In this document: piece by piece, positions 9,218-18,866 of the stretch
Layout of the letters: every line of letters begins with the position of its first letter
Position numbering within the stretch: the first letter of the stretch is position 1
NCBI GenBank assembly: GCA_035461175.1
Contig: DATHVR010000151.1
Span: 1 to 64,000, forward strand
DNA from: DATHVR01 sp035461175
GTDB lineage: Bacteria; Actinomycetota; Acidimicrobiia; Spongiisociales; ZC4RG35
DNA: 64,000 nucleotides
Reading direction: 5' to 3'
The notes under the pieces: model-generated
Told to the model about the DNA's origin: nothing
Seen by the model: the letters and a program-made list of their open reading frames with translations, nothing else
Database searches by the model: none
Position numbers and translations under genes: made by a program

Positions 9218-9519
9218 GTACCCGCCTGAACCAGACGTAGATAGTCGACGACGCGCCTGATCTGGCCCTCCGACAGGGTTCGCGCGAACGAAGGCATTCG
9301 GCCGCGGCCGTGGGTGATGGCGTCGATCAGGAAGTCGTCGCTTCGCTCTGCTGCCTCGCCTTCCGGGCCTAGGGCCGGACCCAGCCCACCGCTCATGTCG
9401 GGGGCGTGGCAACGGGCGCACACCTGGAGGTAGATCTCCTCTCCAGAAGCGTCCTCGGCGGGGCCGCCACAAGCGACGACCACGAGGGCGACGCCGAACA
9501 TGATCCACATGAGTCGCAT
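9214..9519 (-). CDS. Lipoprotein c-type cytochrome, single heme
   Basis: A 101-residue protein with a lipoprotein signal (lipobox VVAC, Cys17) and one heme site CARCH (Cys34, Cys37, His38); RMPSF supplies the likely Met sixth ligand. It fits a small class I cytochrome c anchored outside the membrane. Its stop overlaps the menC start, tying it to menaquinone synthesis and suggesting a role in menaquinol-linked electron transport. The electron partner cannot be told. Confidence 0.85.
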   Translation of the reverse strand: MRLMWIMFGVALVVVACGGPAEDASGEEIYLQVCARCHAPDMSGGLGPALGPEGEAAERSDDFLIDAITHGRGRMPSFARTLSEGQIRRVVDYLRLVQAGT

Positions 9520-9564
9520 CTGGCACCATGCTATGAGGCTCGGGCACCCCCAAAGTCAGCCGGC

Positions 9565-10614
9565 TCACTCCTCGGGTCGAATGGAAGAAAACCAGGCCGC
9601 CGCCGCCCGCACATCCTGAGCCCGTCTCCGATCCATCACCAGGACCGCCTCCGGAGTCTCCACGACCACCACGTCGGAGAGACCGATCACCGCCACCGGC
9701 TTCGATTCGGCGCGGAGATACGACCGCTCGACGTCGTGGGAGAAGACGGGACCCTCGGCCACGGTGTCGCTCTCGGGGGCGGCCACCTCCCATAGGGCCT
9801 GCCAGGAACCGACATCGCTCCACCCGGCATCGAGAGGGACGGCACGACCACGGTCGGTGTGTTCCATCACGGCGTGGTCGATAGAGATCGAGGGGGCAGC
9901 CGAAAAGGCCCGGCCCAGCCGGACCAGGCCGTCATCGCGCTGAGCCTCTTCGACCGCCCGTCGCGCCGCGGCCTCCACTTCCGGTGCCCAGCGCCGCAAC
10001 TCCTCCAGCATCACATCGGCCGTGAAGACGAACATTCCCGAGTTCCACAGGTACCCAGAATCCACGTAGGTTCGGGCGGTCTCCTCATCCGGCTTCTCGA
10101 CGAAGCGGATCAGAGGGGCGGTCCCATCCCGGACCTCGCCCACCTCCAGATAGCCGAATCCGGTGTCGGCTCGGGTGGGGACGATTCCGAAGGTGACGAT
10201 CGATCCCTGAGCGGCGGCGCCGGCAGCGATGGCGAGGCTGCGCCGGAACCGCTCGACGTCGCCGATCACGTGGTCGGCGGGCAGTACTGCCATCACCGTC
10301 CCGGGTTCCAGGAGATGGGCGGCGGCTGCCACCGCCGGGGCAGTGTTACGGCCCTCGGGCTCGATGACGATCGACGACGGCGGCGTCCCGGTCGCCGCCA
10401 GCTGGACCGCGATCATCTCGGCCTGGGCCTCATTACATACGACCACCGGAGGGCGCCCCTCCTCGAGACCGGCGCTGCGTAGGGCGGTGTCCTGGATCAT
10501 CGTCCGGTCCCCGACGAGTGCCTGCAGCTGCTTGGGGCGGTGAGGAAGTGACAGCGGCCACAGCCGGGTGCCGCTGCCTCCCGACAGAATCACGGGTACG
10601 AGCGGGGCAGGCAT
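9565..10614 (-). CDS. manC: Mannose-1-phosphate guanylyltransferase
   Basis: Makes GDP-mannose from mannose-1-phosphate and GTP. The 349-residue single-domain form lacks the fused isomerase domain. Motifs: ILSGGSGTRLWPLS nucleotide site, PHRPKQL, IEPEGRNTAPA, LPADHVI, FVEKPD, YLWNSGMFVF. It starts at ATG 10614, sharing one base with the stop of the carbonic anhydrase-like gene (TGATG). GDP-mannose is the donor for the mannosylglycerate synthase at 33.1 kb and for mannolipids or glycans. Confidence 0.92.
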   Translation of the reverse strand: MPAPLVPVILSGGSGTRLWPLSLPHRPKQLQALVGDRTMIQDTALRSAGLEEGRPPVVVCNEAQAEMIAVQLAATGTPPSSIVIEPEGRNTAPAVAAAAHLLEPGTVMAVLPADHVIGDVERFRRSLAIAAGAAAQGSIVTFGIVPTRADTGFGYLEVGEVRDGTAPLIRFVEKPDEETARTYVDSGYLWNSGMFVFTADVMLEELRRWAPEVEAAARRAVEEAQRDDGLVRLGRAFSAAPSISIDHAVMEHTDRGRAVPLDAGWSDVGSWQALWEVAAPESDTVAEGPVFSHDVERSYLRAESKPVAVIGLSDVVVVETPEAVLVMDRRRAQDVRAAAAWFSSIRPEE

Positions 10615-11117
10615 CAACGTTCCTCTTTCGCATACAGGTCGCGCAGCCGAAGGTAGGTCTGCATCCCCGAGCGCTGCCGTTCGATCTCGTCGGCTGTCAG
10701 TTCGCGAAGGGGTCGGGCCGGGGTGCCGACGGCCAGCGTCCAGGCCGGGATGCGCCGGCCTTCGGGAAGCACGGAACCGGCCGCCAGCCAGGCACCTTGC
10801 TCCAGCACCGACCCGTTGAGAGCCAACGCTCCGATCCCGACCAGACACTCGTCACCGACCTCGGCGCCATGGACGACGGCGGAATGACCCACGGTGGTTC
10901 GCGCTCCAATCCGGGCCGGGAAGCCGGTGTCGCAGTGGACCACCACGTTGTCCTGGATATTGGTCTCGGGGCCTACCTCGACCTGATCCTCCTCGGCGCG
11001 CAGCACCGCACCGAAGAGGACGACGGCACCGGCCCCGATCCGCACCGCGCCCCGCACGATGGCATTGGGGGCAACGAATGCTCCCGGCTCGATGACGGGA
11101 GCGGCGATGCCGCTCAC
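10614..11117 (-). CDS. Gamma-carbonic anhydrase-like hexapeptide-repeat protein
   Basis: A 167-residue left-handed beta-helix protein. Hexapeptide repeats run through about residues 10-125, with [19 protein letters not shown] and the His triplet region [21 protein letters not shown] that binds metal in gamma-class carbonic anhydrases and the PaaY/CaiE/YrdA group. Activity cannot be judged. The start is GTG 11117, overlapping the upstream stop as GTGA; a GTG further upstream would overlap the preceding gene by 43 bases and adds nothing conserved. Confidence 0.82.
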   Translation of the reverse strand: MSGIAAPVIEPGAFVAPNAIVRGAVRIGAGAVVLFGAVLRAEEDQVEVGPETNIQDNVVVHCDTGFPARIGARTTVGHSAVVHGAEVGDECLVGIGALALNGSVLEQGAWLAAGSVLPEGRRIPAWTLAVGTPARPLRELTADEIERQRSGMQTYLRLRDLYAKEER

Positions 11118-12715
11118 TCTTCCAGGCCGATCGACACGTGTCCGCACTCCAGGCACACCTTCCTGGTGATGCCGACCACGGTCGTGCTCTCGACGTAGCT
11201 GTGCTCGTGGACCCCCTTCTTTCGCGAGAACATCGACCGCATGCTGGCGCGCAGGCCACTCGTCTCGGCGGGATGGTGGCCGTCGCCGTAGGCGCCGACC
11301 ATGGCCGGCTGCCGCCTGCGACCGCCTCCCCCATTGCGTTCGGACTCAGGTGCCGCCCCGGATTCGGGCTCGGGATCCGGCTCCGTTTCCGGCTCGGACC
11401 GACTGACCGGCTCCGGTTCGGTTTCGGGCTCGGGCTCGGGCTCGGATCGACTGACCGCCTCGGGATGCGGTTCCGGCTCGGACCGAGCGACCGGCGCTGG
11501 TCCAGGTTCCGGCTCCGGCTCCGGCTCGGACCGACTGACCGGCTCCGGCTCCGGCTCCGGTTCCGGCTCGGGCCGACTGACCGGCTCGTACTCCGGATCC
11601 AGCTCGGGTTCCGCTTCCAACCCAGGCGCCGGCTCCGGCCGCGGCTCCGACTCGGACACGGGGTCGGGTTTCGGCTCGCTCCGCTCTGGTGGGGACGGCG
11701 ACTCCACCTCGGCGACACCTTCGAGGGAGGTGGCTTCCTCGGGGGCGGAAGCGGCGGCCGGCTCATCGGGGTCGATCGGTCGGCGCTGGGCGGGACTTCC
11801 CGCGCCCGGCCCGGCGGGACGGAGGCGAGGCCGTCGACGGAGCGTGGCGGGGGGCTCGGCCGGTGGTTCCTCGGACCCCGGCGTGGGCTCAGCGGTCTCC
11901 GTCTTCGCGGCGAAGGGCTCGGCGGGCTCAGCCGGAGCCGGTGGCATGACCTCGTCTGCCTGGGCCTCGTCGGGAACAGGTCCCTCGTCGCCCGTACGTC
12001 GGTGGGCGGGGCGCCGGATCTGGGGACGTTTGGGCAGGGCGTCGAGACGCTTCATCTTCCCTATCACCGCCGCTACCTCGGAGGTGTCGAGCCTGTCATC
12101 GTCGGCAGACCGTCCCGCTTCGATCGGCGTCGGCGTCTCGTCGGAAGAGGTCACCTCTTCGGTGTAAACGCGTTCCGGGGCAGATTGGGCGTCGAACGGG
12201 CCGGCAGCCGCGGCCGCCTCGACCTTGGCCCAGAAGCCGCCGGTGGGCTCGGCGGCGGCGGCCGGCTCCGACTCCTCCGGCGTCTCGACCGGTTCCTGTT
12301 GTGCTACCTCGGCCGGAGGTGGAAGCGGTCGATTCAGCTCGGCCTTCGCCTTCCCGAACGCCCGGTGCACTTCGGCCAGGCGGGAGGGTTCATTCTCTCG
12401 GCGGGCCGATGCGACCGCCCGCTTGCGGGAGAGGACGTTCATCGAGTGGAAGCGGGCCCAACCTTCGGCCATCGCCTGGACGGCCCCGTAGGCGAAATTC
12501 ACCTGGTCGTCGGCCAGGAAGGTGATCACCTCACCCTGGAGGTCGATCTGGAACTCGTTGGCTACGACCCTCTCGGCAACCACGTCGGCCAGGCACCAAC
12601 TGCCCAGCGCCTCGTCTCCCGACATCAGGCGGACATGGGTGTCCGACACCTCGACATAGACGTCGAGATCGGCTCCCTTCGTCTCCTCGATCCGGATCCG
12701 GCCGTGATACCGCAA
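11114..12715 (-). CDS. Unrecognised protein: N-terminal globular domain, Glu/Pro repeats, C-terminal zinc ribbon-like tail
   Basis: 533 residues with three parts. Residues 1-120 look folded and beta-rich ([31 protein letters not shown]), possibly PH-like. Residues about 125-480 are low-complexity and acidic, ending in EPEPEP runs punctuated about six times by VSRSE. The last 45 residues are basic ([10 protein letters not shown]) and then give HEHSY and CLECGH, a likely one-site zinc ribbon. A long opposite-strand open frame also exists but its product is Gly/Arg/Leu-rich and unprotein-like. This is the first gene of the run leading to manC. Function unknown. Confidence 0.72.
   Translation of the reverse strand: MRYHGRIRIEETKGADLDVYVEVSDTHVRLMSGDEALGSWCLADVVAERVVANEFQIDLQGEVITFLADDQVNFAYGAVQAMAEGWARFHSMNVLSRKRAVASARRENEPSRLAEVHRAFGKAKAELNRPLPPPAEVAQQEPVETPEESEPAAAAEPTGGFWAKVEAAAAAGPFDAQSAPERVYTEEVTSSDETPTPIEAGRSADDDRLDTSEVAAVIGKMKRLDALPKRPQIRRPAHRRTGDEGPVPDEAQADEVMPPAPAEPAEPFAAKTETAEPTPGSEEPPAEPPATLRRRPRLRPAGPGAGSPAQRRPIDPDEPAAASAPEEATSLEGVAEVESPSPPERSEPKPDPVSESEPRPEPAPGLEAEPELDPEYEPVSRPEPEPEPEPEPVSRSEPEPEPEPGPAPVARSEPEPHPEAVSRSEPEPEPETEPEPVSRSEPETEPDPEPESGAAPESERNGGGGRRRQPAMVGAYGDGHHPAETSGLRASMRSMFSRKKGVHEHSYVESTTVVGITRKVCLECGHVSIGLEE
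11380..11660. repeat. In-gene Glu-Pro codon repeats
   Basis: On the plus strand, runs of GGCTCCGGCTCC-type hexamers alternate with GACCGACTGACCG-type blocks; on the coding strand these read Glu-Pro and Val-Ser-Arg-Ser. Unit length varies from about 30 to 60 bp, so it is an imperfect tandem array prone to slippage. Confidence 0.75.
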
Positions 12716-12804
12716 CTTACCCCTTTCCTACCTGCCGTCCTGACTGGGCCGACACGGCGTAAGGCATCATCGGCGCTCGAAGAGCCGGACTCAACAGTTA
12801 CGCC

Positions 12805-15627
12805 TCACATGTACTCGTCCATGGGAGGGCAGGTGCAGACAAGGTTACGGTCTCCTCCGGCGGCATCGAGCCGTCCGATGGGAGGCCAGTACTTGTCTTG
12901 CTCCAACTCCTCGAGCGGGTAGGCGGCCAGCCGGGCCGGATACGGACGATCCCATTCTCCGATCAGGTCGGCGGCCGGGTGAGGAGCGTTGTGGAGAGGA
13001 TTGTCGTCCCGGGGCCACTCCCCCGCTTCGATCCGGTCGATCTCTCCCTTGATGGCGATCATCGCCCGGCAGAACCGGTCGAGTTCGTACAGCGACTCCG
13101 ACTCGGTCGGCTCGACCATCAGCGTCCCGGCCACGGGGAAGGCAACCGTGGGGGCGTGGAATCCGTAGTCGGCCAGCCGTTTGGCCACGTCCTCGGCGGT
13201 GACACCGGTGCGGTGGGTGATGGCCCTCAGATCGAGGATGCACTCGTGCGCCACCCGACCCCCGGGACCCGTGTACAGAACCGGGAAGTGAGGATCGAGC
13301 CGGGCGGCGACATAGTTCGCCGCCACGATCGCCCCTTCGGTGGCAGCCTTGAGACCCTCGGCACCCATCAGCCGGATGTACACCCACGGTATGGGCAGGA
13401 TTCCCGGTGATCCCCAGGGCGCAGCCGAGATCGGCCCGATTCCGGTCTCGGGCCCGGCCTCGGGCGCCAGTGGGTGATTGGGCAGGAACGGCGCCAGATG
13501 GGACATCGCCCCCACCGGGCCGACTCCCGGGCCGCCACCGCCATGGGGGATCGTGAATGTCTTGTGCAGGTTGAGATGGCCGATGTCGGCCCCGAAGTCC
13601 CCCGGCCGGGCCAGGCCGACGAGGGCGTTCAGGTTGGCTCCGTCGACATAGACCTGGCCGCCCCGAGCGTGGATGATCTCGCACAACTTGACGATCCCGG
13701 GCTCGAACACCCCGTGAGTCGACGGATAGGTGATCATGGCCGCGGCCAGGCGTTTCGAGTGGGCGTCGGCTTTGGCCTCGAGATCCACCAGATCGACGTT
13801 GCCGTGATCGTCGGTGGCCACCACTACCACCGCCATCCCGGCCATCGTCGCCGAGGCGGCGTTGGTGCCGTGGGCAGATTGGGGGATCAGGCAAACCACC
13901 CGCTGGTCATCTCCCCGGCTGCGGTGGTAGGCACGGATGGCGAGGAGACCGGTCAGTTCGCCCTGCGAACCGGCGTTGGGCTGGAGGGTGATGGCGTCGT
14001 AGCCGGTGAGTTCGGCCAGATACTCCTCCAGCTCGGTGATCATCGCCAGATAACCCTCGGCCTGGTCGAGAGGCACGAAAGGATGGAGCTCGGTGAACTC
14101 GGGCCACGTCATCGGGATCATCTCGGTAGTGGCGTTGAGCTTCATCGTGCACGATCCGAGCGGGATCATCGAACGATCCAGGGCCAGGTCGCGATCGGCC
14201 ATGCGGCGCAGGTACCGAAGCATCTCGTGCTCGGTCTGAAAGCGGTGGAACATCGGATGCTCGAGGAAGGGCGTAGTTCGACGTCGATCGGACGGGATGC
14301 CATCTGCGGCCCTTTCGTCGTTCTCTCCGCCCCCGAAGGCAGCCAGCACTCCGGAGACCACGGTCGGCGATGACGTCTCGTCGATAGAGATCCCGACGCG
14401 CGAGTCGTCGACCCGGCGCAGATTGATTCCCCGTTCCCGCGCCGCCGCAATCACCGTGTCGGCCGAGCACCGGACGGTGAGGGTGTCGAAGAATGTCTCG
14501 TTCTCGACCTCGACCCCCTCGATCATCTCCAGACCTGCCGCCAGCCGGCCCGTTAGTTCGTTGACGCGGTGAGCGATGCCAGCGAGACCCTCGGGGCCGT
14601 GCCACTGGGCGTAGAGGGCGGCCACCACCGCCAGGAGGACCTGAGCCGTGCAGACATTGGAGGTGGCCCGTTCCCGTCGGATGTGCTGTTCACGAGTTTG
14701 CAGGCTGAGGCGGTATCCGGTGCGACCGGCCGGATCTCTGGCCACGCCCACCAGGCGACCCGGGAGGGCCCTGACATGACCCTCTCGAACGGCGATGAAT
14801 CCGGCGTGGGGGCCGCCGAAAGCCATCGGCACGCCGAAGCGCTGGGTCGAGCCCACGGCGATGTCGGCTCCCAGTGCGCCCACCGGCTCCAGCAACACCG
14901 AAGCGAGCAGGTCGGTGGCCGCCACGACGATGCCGCCGGCAGCGTGTACGGCCTCGGCGATATTGGCCAGATCCCCCAGCAGGCCACTCGAACCGGGATA
15001 CTGGACGAGGACTCCGACGACGCCCTCCATCTCGTCGAGATGTTCCGCCACGTCGACCACCTCGACCGGGATTCCCATCCCTTCGGCCCGGGTCTCCAAC
15101 ACGGCGACGGTCTGTGGATGGCAGTCCCGGTCGATCAGGAAGCGACCTTCGCGGCGGGTGATGCGAGGCGCCATGGCCATTGCCTCGGCGGCGGCCGTGC
15201 CCTCGTCGAGGAGCGACGAATTGGCGATCTCGAGGCCGGTCAGGTCGGCAACCATGGTCTGGAAATTGAGCAGGACCTCGAGGCGGCCCTGGGAGATCTC
15301 AGCCTGATAGGGGGTGTAGGCGGTGTACCAGGCCGGATTCTCGATGACGTTGCGCAGGATCACGGGCGGGGTGACGGTGCCGTAGTAACCCATCCCGATC
15401 AACGACTTGTGGCGCCGGTTGCGTCCGGCATGGCCCCGCAGGACCGCGAGCACCTCCTCCTCGCCGAGCGCGGCGGGCAGGTCGAGGGGCCGGCGCTCGA
15501 GGATGCGGTCGGGTACCGCCTCGTCGATCAGTTCATCGACGGTCTCGACCCCGAGAACGGGCAACACCTGTTCGAGGTCGTCGGGCTGGAGCCCGAGGTG
15601 GCGGTGGACGAATTGCTGGGCGGTCAT
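12805..15627 (-). CDS. gcvP: Glycine dehydrogenase (decarboxylating), fused P-protein
   Basis: P-protein of the glycine cleavage system: PLP-dependent decarboxylation of glycine with transfer of methylamine to the lipoyl H-protein. About 940 residues with both halves fused; the PLP lysine is in [16 protein letters not shown] and the N-terminal half has [11 protein letters not shown] and [14 protein letters not shown]. The ATG at 15627 has a GGAG site 5 bases upstream; a GTG two codons earlier is an alternative. A glycine riboswitch precedes it. gcvT and gcvH are not in the window. Confidence 0.95.
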   Translation of the reverse strand: MTAQQFVHRHLGLQPDDLEQVLPVLGVETVDELIDEAVPDRILERRPLDLPAALGEEEVLAVLRGHAGRNRRHKSLIGMGYYGTVTPPVILRNVIENPAWYTAYTPYQAEISQGRLEVLLNFQTMVADLTGLEIANSSLLDEGTAAAEAMAMAPRITRREGRFLIDRDCHPQTVAVLETRAEGMGIPVEVVDVAEHLDEMEGVVGVLVQYPGSSGLLGDLANIAEAVHAAGGIVVAATDLLASVLLEPVGALGADIAVGSTQRFGVPMAFGGPHAGFIAVREGHVRALPGRLVGVARDPAGRTGYRLSLQTREQHIRRERATSNVCTAQVLLAVVAALYAQWHGPEGLAGIAHRVNELTGRLAAGLEMIEGVEVENETFFDTLTVRCSADTVIAAARERGINLRRVDDSRVGISIDETSSPTVVSGVLAAFGGGENDERAADGIPSDRRRTTPFLEHPMFHRFQTEHEMLRYLRRMADRDLALDRSMIPLGSCTMKLNATTEMIPMTWPEFTELHPFVPLDQAEGYLAMITELEEYLAELTGYDAITLQPNAGSQGELTGLLAIRAYHRSRGDDQRVVCLIPQSAHGTNAASATMAGMAVVVVATDDHGNVDLVDLEAKADAHSKRLAAAMITYPSTHGVFEPGIVKLCEIIHARGGQVYVDGANLNALVGLARPGDFGADIGHLNLHKTFTIPHGGGGPGVGPVGAMSHLAPFLPNHPLAPEAGPETGIGPISAAPWGSPGILPIPWVYIRLMGAEGLKAATEGAIVAANYVAARLDPHFPVLYTGPGGRVAHECILDLRAITHRTGVTAEDVAKRLADYGFHAPTVAFPVAGTLMVEPTESESLYELDRFCRAMIAIKGEIDRIEAGEWPRDDNPLHNAPHPAADLIGEWDRPYPARLAAYPLEELEQDKYWPPIGRLDAAGGDRNLVCTCPPMDEYM

Positions 15628-15642
15628 GGGCACTCCATAACT

Positions 15643-15677
15643 CCGGAACTCCGGAGACCGGTGACATTGTCACCGCT
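15643..15677 (-). promoter_or_regulatory. Leader hairpins between riboswitch and gcvP start
   Basis: On the gcvP transcript two short hairpins follow the aptamer: GGTGA-CAATG-TCACC and CTCCGG-AGTT-CCGGAG, the second only a few bases from the GGAG ribosome site. They could form the expression platform acting on translation. No T-run is seen, which argues against simple intrinsic termination. Confidence 0.4.
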
Positions 15678-15710
15678 GTCGAAGCCTCCAGCGGCGCCTC
15701 CGTCGGACGG

Positions 15711-15792
15711 TCCTGGTGCCTGAGAGTTTCCGCCTTGCGGCGTTGCCCCTTCGGCGTCCCGGCTGATGGGACTCTCCCGTCCGAGATCCTCA
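15711..15792 (-). promoter_or_regulatory. Glycine riboswitch (single aptamer)
   Basis: Read on the minus strand, the leader of gcvP holds the conserved glycine-aptamer blocks in order: GGACGGGAGAG, then GACGCCGAAGGGGCAA, a variable stem (CGCC-GCAA-GGCG), then AAACTCTCAGGCACCAGGA. These match the GGAGAG, CCGAAGGGGCAA and CTCTCAGG consensus elements. Only one aptamer is complete; no second GAAGGGGCAA is present. It is expected to turn gcvP on with glycine. Confidence 0.93.
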
Positions 15793-15871
15793 GCTCGCCC
15801 CATCTTATCCCCGGGGTGGAGATGACACCGGTGAGATCGACCTCCCGCATCCGGGCCATACACTTGCGCCG

Positions 15872-16786
15872 ATGGTCAGCCGTCCTCACACTCGACTTCT
15901 CTCGACCAGCCATGGCACCAATCGTGAGGCCTTCTCCGTAACTGACTGGGCCCTGTTCCTGACGCTGGTTCTGATCTGGGGTGGATCGTTCCTCTTCATG
16001 GCCATCGGTCTCGACCACTTCCATCCGGGCCTGGTGACGTTCCTGCGGGTCGGATTCGGTGCCGCCACTCTCGCCCTGATCCCTCGCGCCCGGCACACCC
16101 CGATCGCCCAGGAAGATTGGCCCCGGGTGATCGTGCTGGGCGTCATCTGGATCGCCCTCCCACTCACCTTCTTTCCCATCGCCCAGCAATGGATCAACTC
16201 GGCGGTGGCGGGGATGCTCAACGGCGCCATGCCCATCTTCACCGCACTGGTATCGGTCGCCCTCCTGCGTGAACTGCCGGGCCGTCGCCAGTCCTTCGGC
16301 CTGGTGATCGGATTTGCCGGCATCGCCGCCATCTCGATCCCTTCGGCGGGTGGCGAGAGCACAGCGGTGGTCGGCGTCGCCCTCGTTTTGGCCGCCACCA
16401 TCTGTTACGCCTTCGCCACCAACATCGTCGCCCCCCTCCAGCAGAAGTACGGGTCGCTGGCCGTGCTCGCCCGCGTGCAGTGGGTGGCGGTGCTGTTGGT
16501 GGTTCCGTATGGAGCGGTGGGACTGGGCCCGTCGGAGTTCGCCTGGTCCTCGTTGTTGGCGGCACTGGCCGTTGGGGTGCTGGGAACCGGCCTCGCCTTC
16601 GTGTTGATGGGCACTCTGGCCGGGCGGGTGGGCGCAACCCGAGCCTCCTTCATCACCTACGTCATCCCGGTGGTGGCCCTGGTGCTCGGGGTGGTCTTCC
16701 GCAGCGACCAGGTGTCACCGATCGCAGTCGTCGGAGTCTTGTTGGTGATCGTCGGAGCCTTTCTCGCCTCCCGGCGCGAGCTCTAG
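15872..16786 (+). CDS. EamA/DMT-family transporter
   Basis: About 304 residues with ten predicted hydrophobic segments in two EamA repeats; WGGSFLFMAIGL in the first helix and VIPVVALVLGVVF in the last repeat are typical of drug/metabolite exporters. The first 25 residues before the first helix are polar and may not be translated; a start close to the first helix is possible. The substrate is unknown. It is divergent from gcvP. Confidence 0.85.
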   Translation: MVSRPHTRLLSTSHGTNREAFSVTDWALFLTLVLIWGGSFLFMAIGLDHFHPGLVTFLRVGFGAATLALIPRARHTPIAQEDWPRVIVLGVIWIALPLTFFPIAQQWINSAVAGMLNGAMPIFTALVSVALLRELPGRRQSFGLVIGFAGIAAISIPSAGGESTAVVGVALVLAATICYAFATNIVAPLQQKYGSLAVLARVQWVAVLLVVPYGAVGLGPSEFAWSSLLAALAVGVLGTGLAFVLMGTLAGRVGATRASFITYVIPVVALVLGVVFRSDQVSPIAVVGVLLVIVGAFLASRREL

Positions 16787-16787
16787 C

Positions 16788-17807
16788 TCACACCGGAACC
16801 GAGCTGGCCCCCATCCGGTCGACCAGCCTCTCACCCGGCTTCAGGGGGAAGTGACAGGCGACCCGGTGGCCCTCACCGACCTCGCCCAGCGCGGGTGTCT
16901 CCAGGGCGCATCTCTCCACCGCGATCGGGCAGCGGGTACGGAAACGGCAGCCACTGGGCGGGCTGGCCGGGGAGGGGAGATCGCCGGCCAACACAATGCG
17001 CCGGCGAGCCCGCTCCACCACCGGGTCGGCGACGGGAACCGCCGAGAGCAAGGCGTGGGTGTAGGGGTGGGCGGGGGCCGAATAGACATCTGTGCTGCTG
17101 CCGGATTCCACCGTTCGCCCCAGGTACATGACGATCACCCGGTCCGAGACGTGGCGCACTACCGCCAAATCGTGGGCGATGAACAAGTAGGCGGGACCCA
17201 TCGTCGCCTGAATCTCTTCGAGCAGGTTCAGGACCTGGGATTGGATCGAGACGTCGAGAGCCGACACCGGTTCGTCGAGAACGACCAGATCGGGATTCAA
17301 TGCCAGAGCACGGGCGATCCCCACCCGCTGTCGCTGGCCTCCCGAGAACTCGTGGGGATACCGGTTCCCGTGCTCAGGCGAGAGGCCCACGGCTTCCATC
17401 AGCTCACCCGCCCGCTCCCGGGCCTCGCTCCCCCGCATCCCATGGATCACCAACGGCTCGGCCACCGTGTCCCGCACCGGTATTCGGGGGTTGAGGCTGG
17501 CATAGGGGTCCTGGAACACCATCTGCATCCGGCGGCGCAGTTCGCGTAGGCGCTCGGGCGACGCCTCGATCAGGTCCTCGCCCCTGAATAGCACCTCTCC
17601 CCCGGTCGGCTCGACGAGTCGCAGAATCGACCGTCCCAGGGTCGTCTTCCCACACCCGGATTCCCCCACGACGCCCACAGTTTCCCCCGTCTTCACTTCG
17701 AGGTCGATTCCATCGACGGCGTAGATCGTGCCCACTTGACGCCGCAACAGACCCGCCCTCACGGGGAAGTGAGTCTCGAGACCTCGAACGGATAGCAGCG
17801 GTTCCAC
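16788..17807 (-). CDS. Peptide ABC transporter ATP-binding protein (OppF/DppF type)
   Basis: Second ATPase of a peptide/nickel-type importer. 339 residues: Walker [10 protein letters not shown], signature [14 protein letters not shown], Walker B LVVLDEP, and the oligopeptide C-terminal extension with [14 protein letters not shown]. It starts with GTG directly after the previous gene's stop (no gap). The convergent EamA stop is adjacent. Confidence 0.92.
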   Translation of the reverse strand: MEPLLSVRGLETHFPVRAGLLRRQVGTIYAVDGIDLEVKTGETVGVVGESGCGKTTLGRSILRLVEPTGGEVLFRGEDLIEASPERLRELRRRMQMVFQDPYASLNPRIPVRDTVAEPLVIHGMRGSEARERAGELMEAVGLSPEHGNRYPHEFSGGQRQRVGIARALALNPDLVVLDEPVSALDVSIQSQVLNLLEEIQATMGPAYLFIAHDLAVVRHVSDRVIVMYLGRTVESGSSTDVYSAPAHPYTHALLSAVPVADPVVERARRRIVLAGDLPSPASPPSGCRFRTRCPIAVERCALETPALGEVGEGHRVACHFPLKPGERLVDRMGASSVPV

Positions 17808-18866
17808 TCACCCCACCCCTTCCAGGTCCTCCGCCAGGACTCGGTCCACGTGATGACAGCGCACCGCGTGTCCGACCGCGACCTCGGCGAGGGGCGGCAG
17901 TGTCTCGGCGCAGATCTCGGTGGCGTACCCACATCGTGGCCGGAAGGGACATCCTCGAGGACGGAGGATCGCCGAGGGGGGAGCGCCCGGGATGGAGAAG
18001 AGGGGGGCATCACCAGTTCTCTCGATTCGGGGAAGTGAACGGAGAAGCCCTTGGGTGTAGGGGCTTGCCCCCTCGGCGAATATGTGTCGGGTGGGTCCGG
18101 ATTCGAGGAACCGGCCCCCGTACATGACCTGGACCCGGTCGGCGGTGCCTGCCACCAGCCCGAGATCGTGGGTGATGAGAATCAACGCCGAACCGACCTC
18201 TTGCTGGACCTGGCGCATCACCTCCATCACCTGCGCTTGGATGGTGACATCGAGAGCCGTGGTGGGCTCGTCGGCGATGACGAGCCGGGGCCGGTTGGCC
18301 ATGGCGATGGCAATGACGATGCGCTGACGCATTCCGCCCGAGAACTCGTGCGGATACTGGTCGATTCTTCGCCCCGGCTCGGGAATCCCCACCATCTCGA
18401 GAAGATCGAGAGCCTCATCACGTGCCTCGTCGCGATCCAGATCCTGGTGCTGGCGGAGCATCTCGGTGATCTGGTCTCCCACCGTGAAGACCGGATTGAG
18501 GGAGGTCATCGGGTCCTGGAAGATCATCGCCAGATCGGACCCACGGCGACGACGCATCTCCCGCTCGGATGCGCCCCGCAACTCGACACCGTCGAAGCGG
18601 ATCGATCCCGCCACCTGCGCCCGCCTCGGGAGCAGACCCATCAGAGCCAAGCCGGTCACCGACTTGCCCGAGCCTGACTCTCCCACGATCCCGAGCACCT
18701 CCCCGGATGCCACCGAAAAGGAAATGTCCTCGACGGCATGCACGACTCCTTCGTCGGTCGGGAACCTGACCGACAGACCCGACACTTCGAGCAGGGTGGT
18801 TCGAGGCGGATCGGCCGCCATGCCACTGGCCCGGCCTCCCGGATCGGGCGTCACCTTCCCCGTCAC
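17808..18866 (-). CDS. Peptide ABC transporter ATP-binding protein (OppD/DppD type)
   Basis: First ATPase of the importer; 352 residues. Walker A GESGSGKSV, Q-loop MIFQDPMTSLNP, signature SGGMRQRIVIAIAM, Walker B LVIADEP, and a Cys-containing C-terminal extension (GCPFRPRCGYATEIC) of the type that binds an Fe-S cluster or metal in some peptide transporters. The GTG start overlaps the permease stop as GTGA. Confidence 0.92.
   Translation of the reverse strand: MTGKVTPDPGGRASGMAADPPRTTLLEVSGLSVRFPTDEGVVHAVEDISFSVASGEVLGIVGESGSGKSVTGLALMGLLPRRAQVAGSIRFDGVELRGASEREMRRRRGSDLAMIFQDPMTSLNPVFTVGDQITEMLRQHQDLDRDEARDEALDLLEMVGIPEPGRRIDQYPHEFSGGMRQRIVIAIAMANRPRLVIADEPTTALDVTIQAQVMEVMRQVQQEVGSALILITHDLGLVAGTADRVQVMYGGRFLESGPTRHIFAEGASPYTQGLLRSLPRIERTGDAPLFSIPGAPPSAILRPRGCPFRPRCGYATEICAETLPPLAEVAVGHAVRCHHVDRVLAEDLEGVG

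Noticed and set aside
11380..11660. CRISPR or noncoding satellite at the Glu-Pro repeats
   Set aside because: The repeats are in frame, vary in length and code for EPEP and VSRSE within a plausible protein.
11138..12922. 594-codon open frame on the plus strand opposite the Glu/Pro-repeat gene
   Set aside because: Its product is a Gly/Arg/Leu-rich low-complexity stretch that mirrors the repeat codons; the minus-strand frame has a protein-like N-terminus and a zinc-ribbon tail.
14569..15723. 384-codon plus-strand frame opposite gcvP
   Set aside because: It mirrors gcvP and the glycine riboswitch; composition is His/Gly/Arg-rich and unlike any protein.
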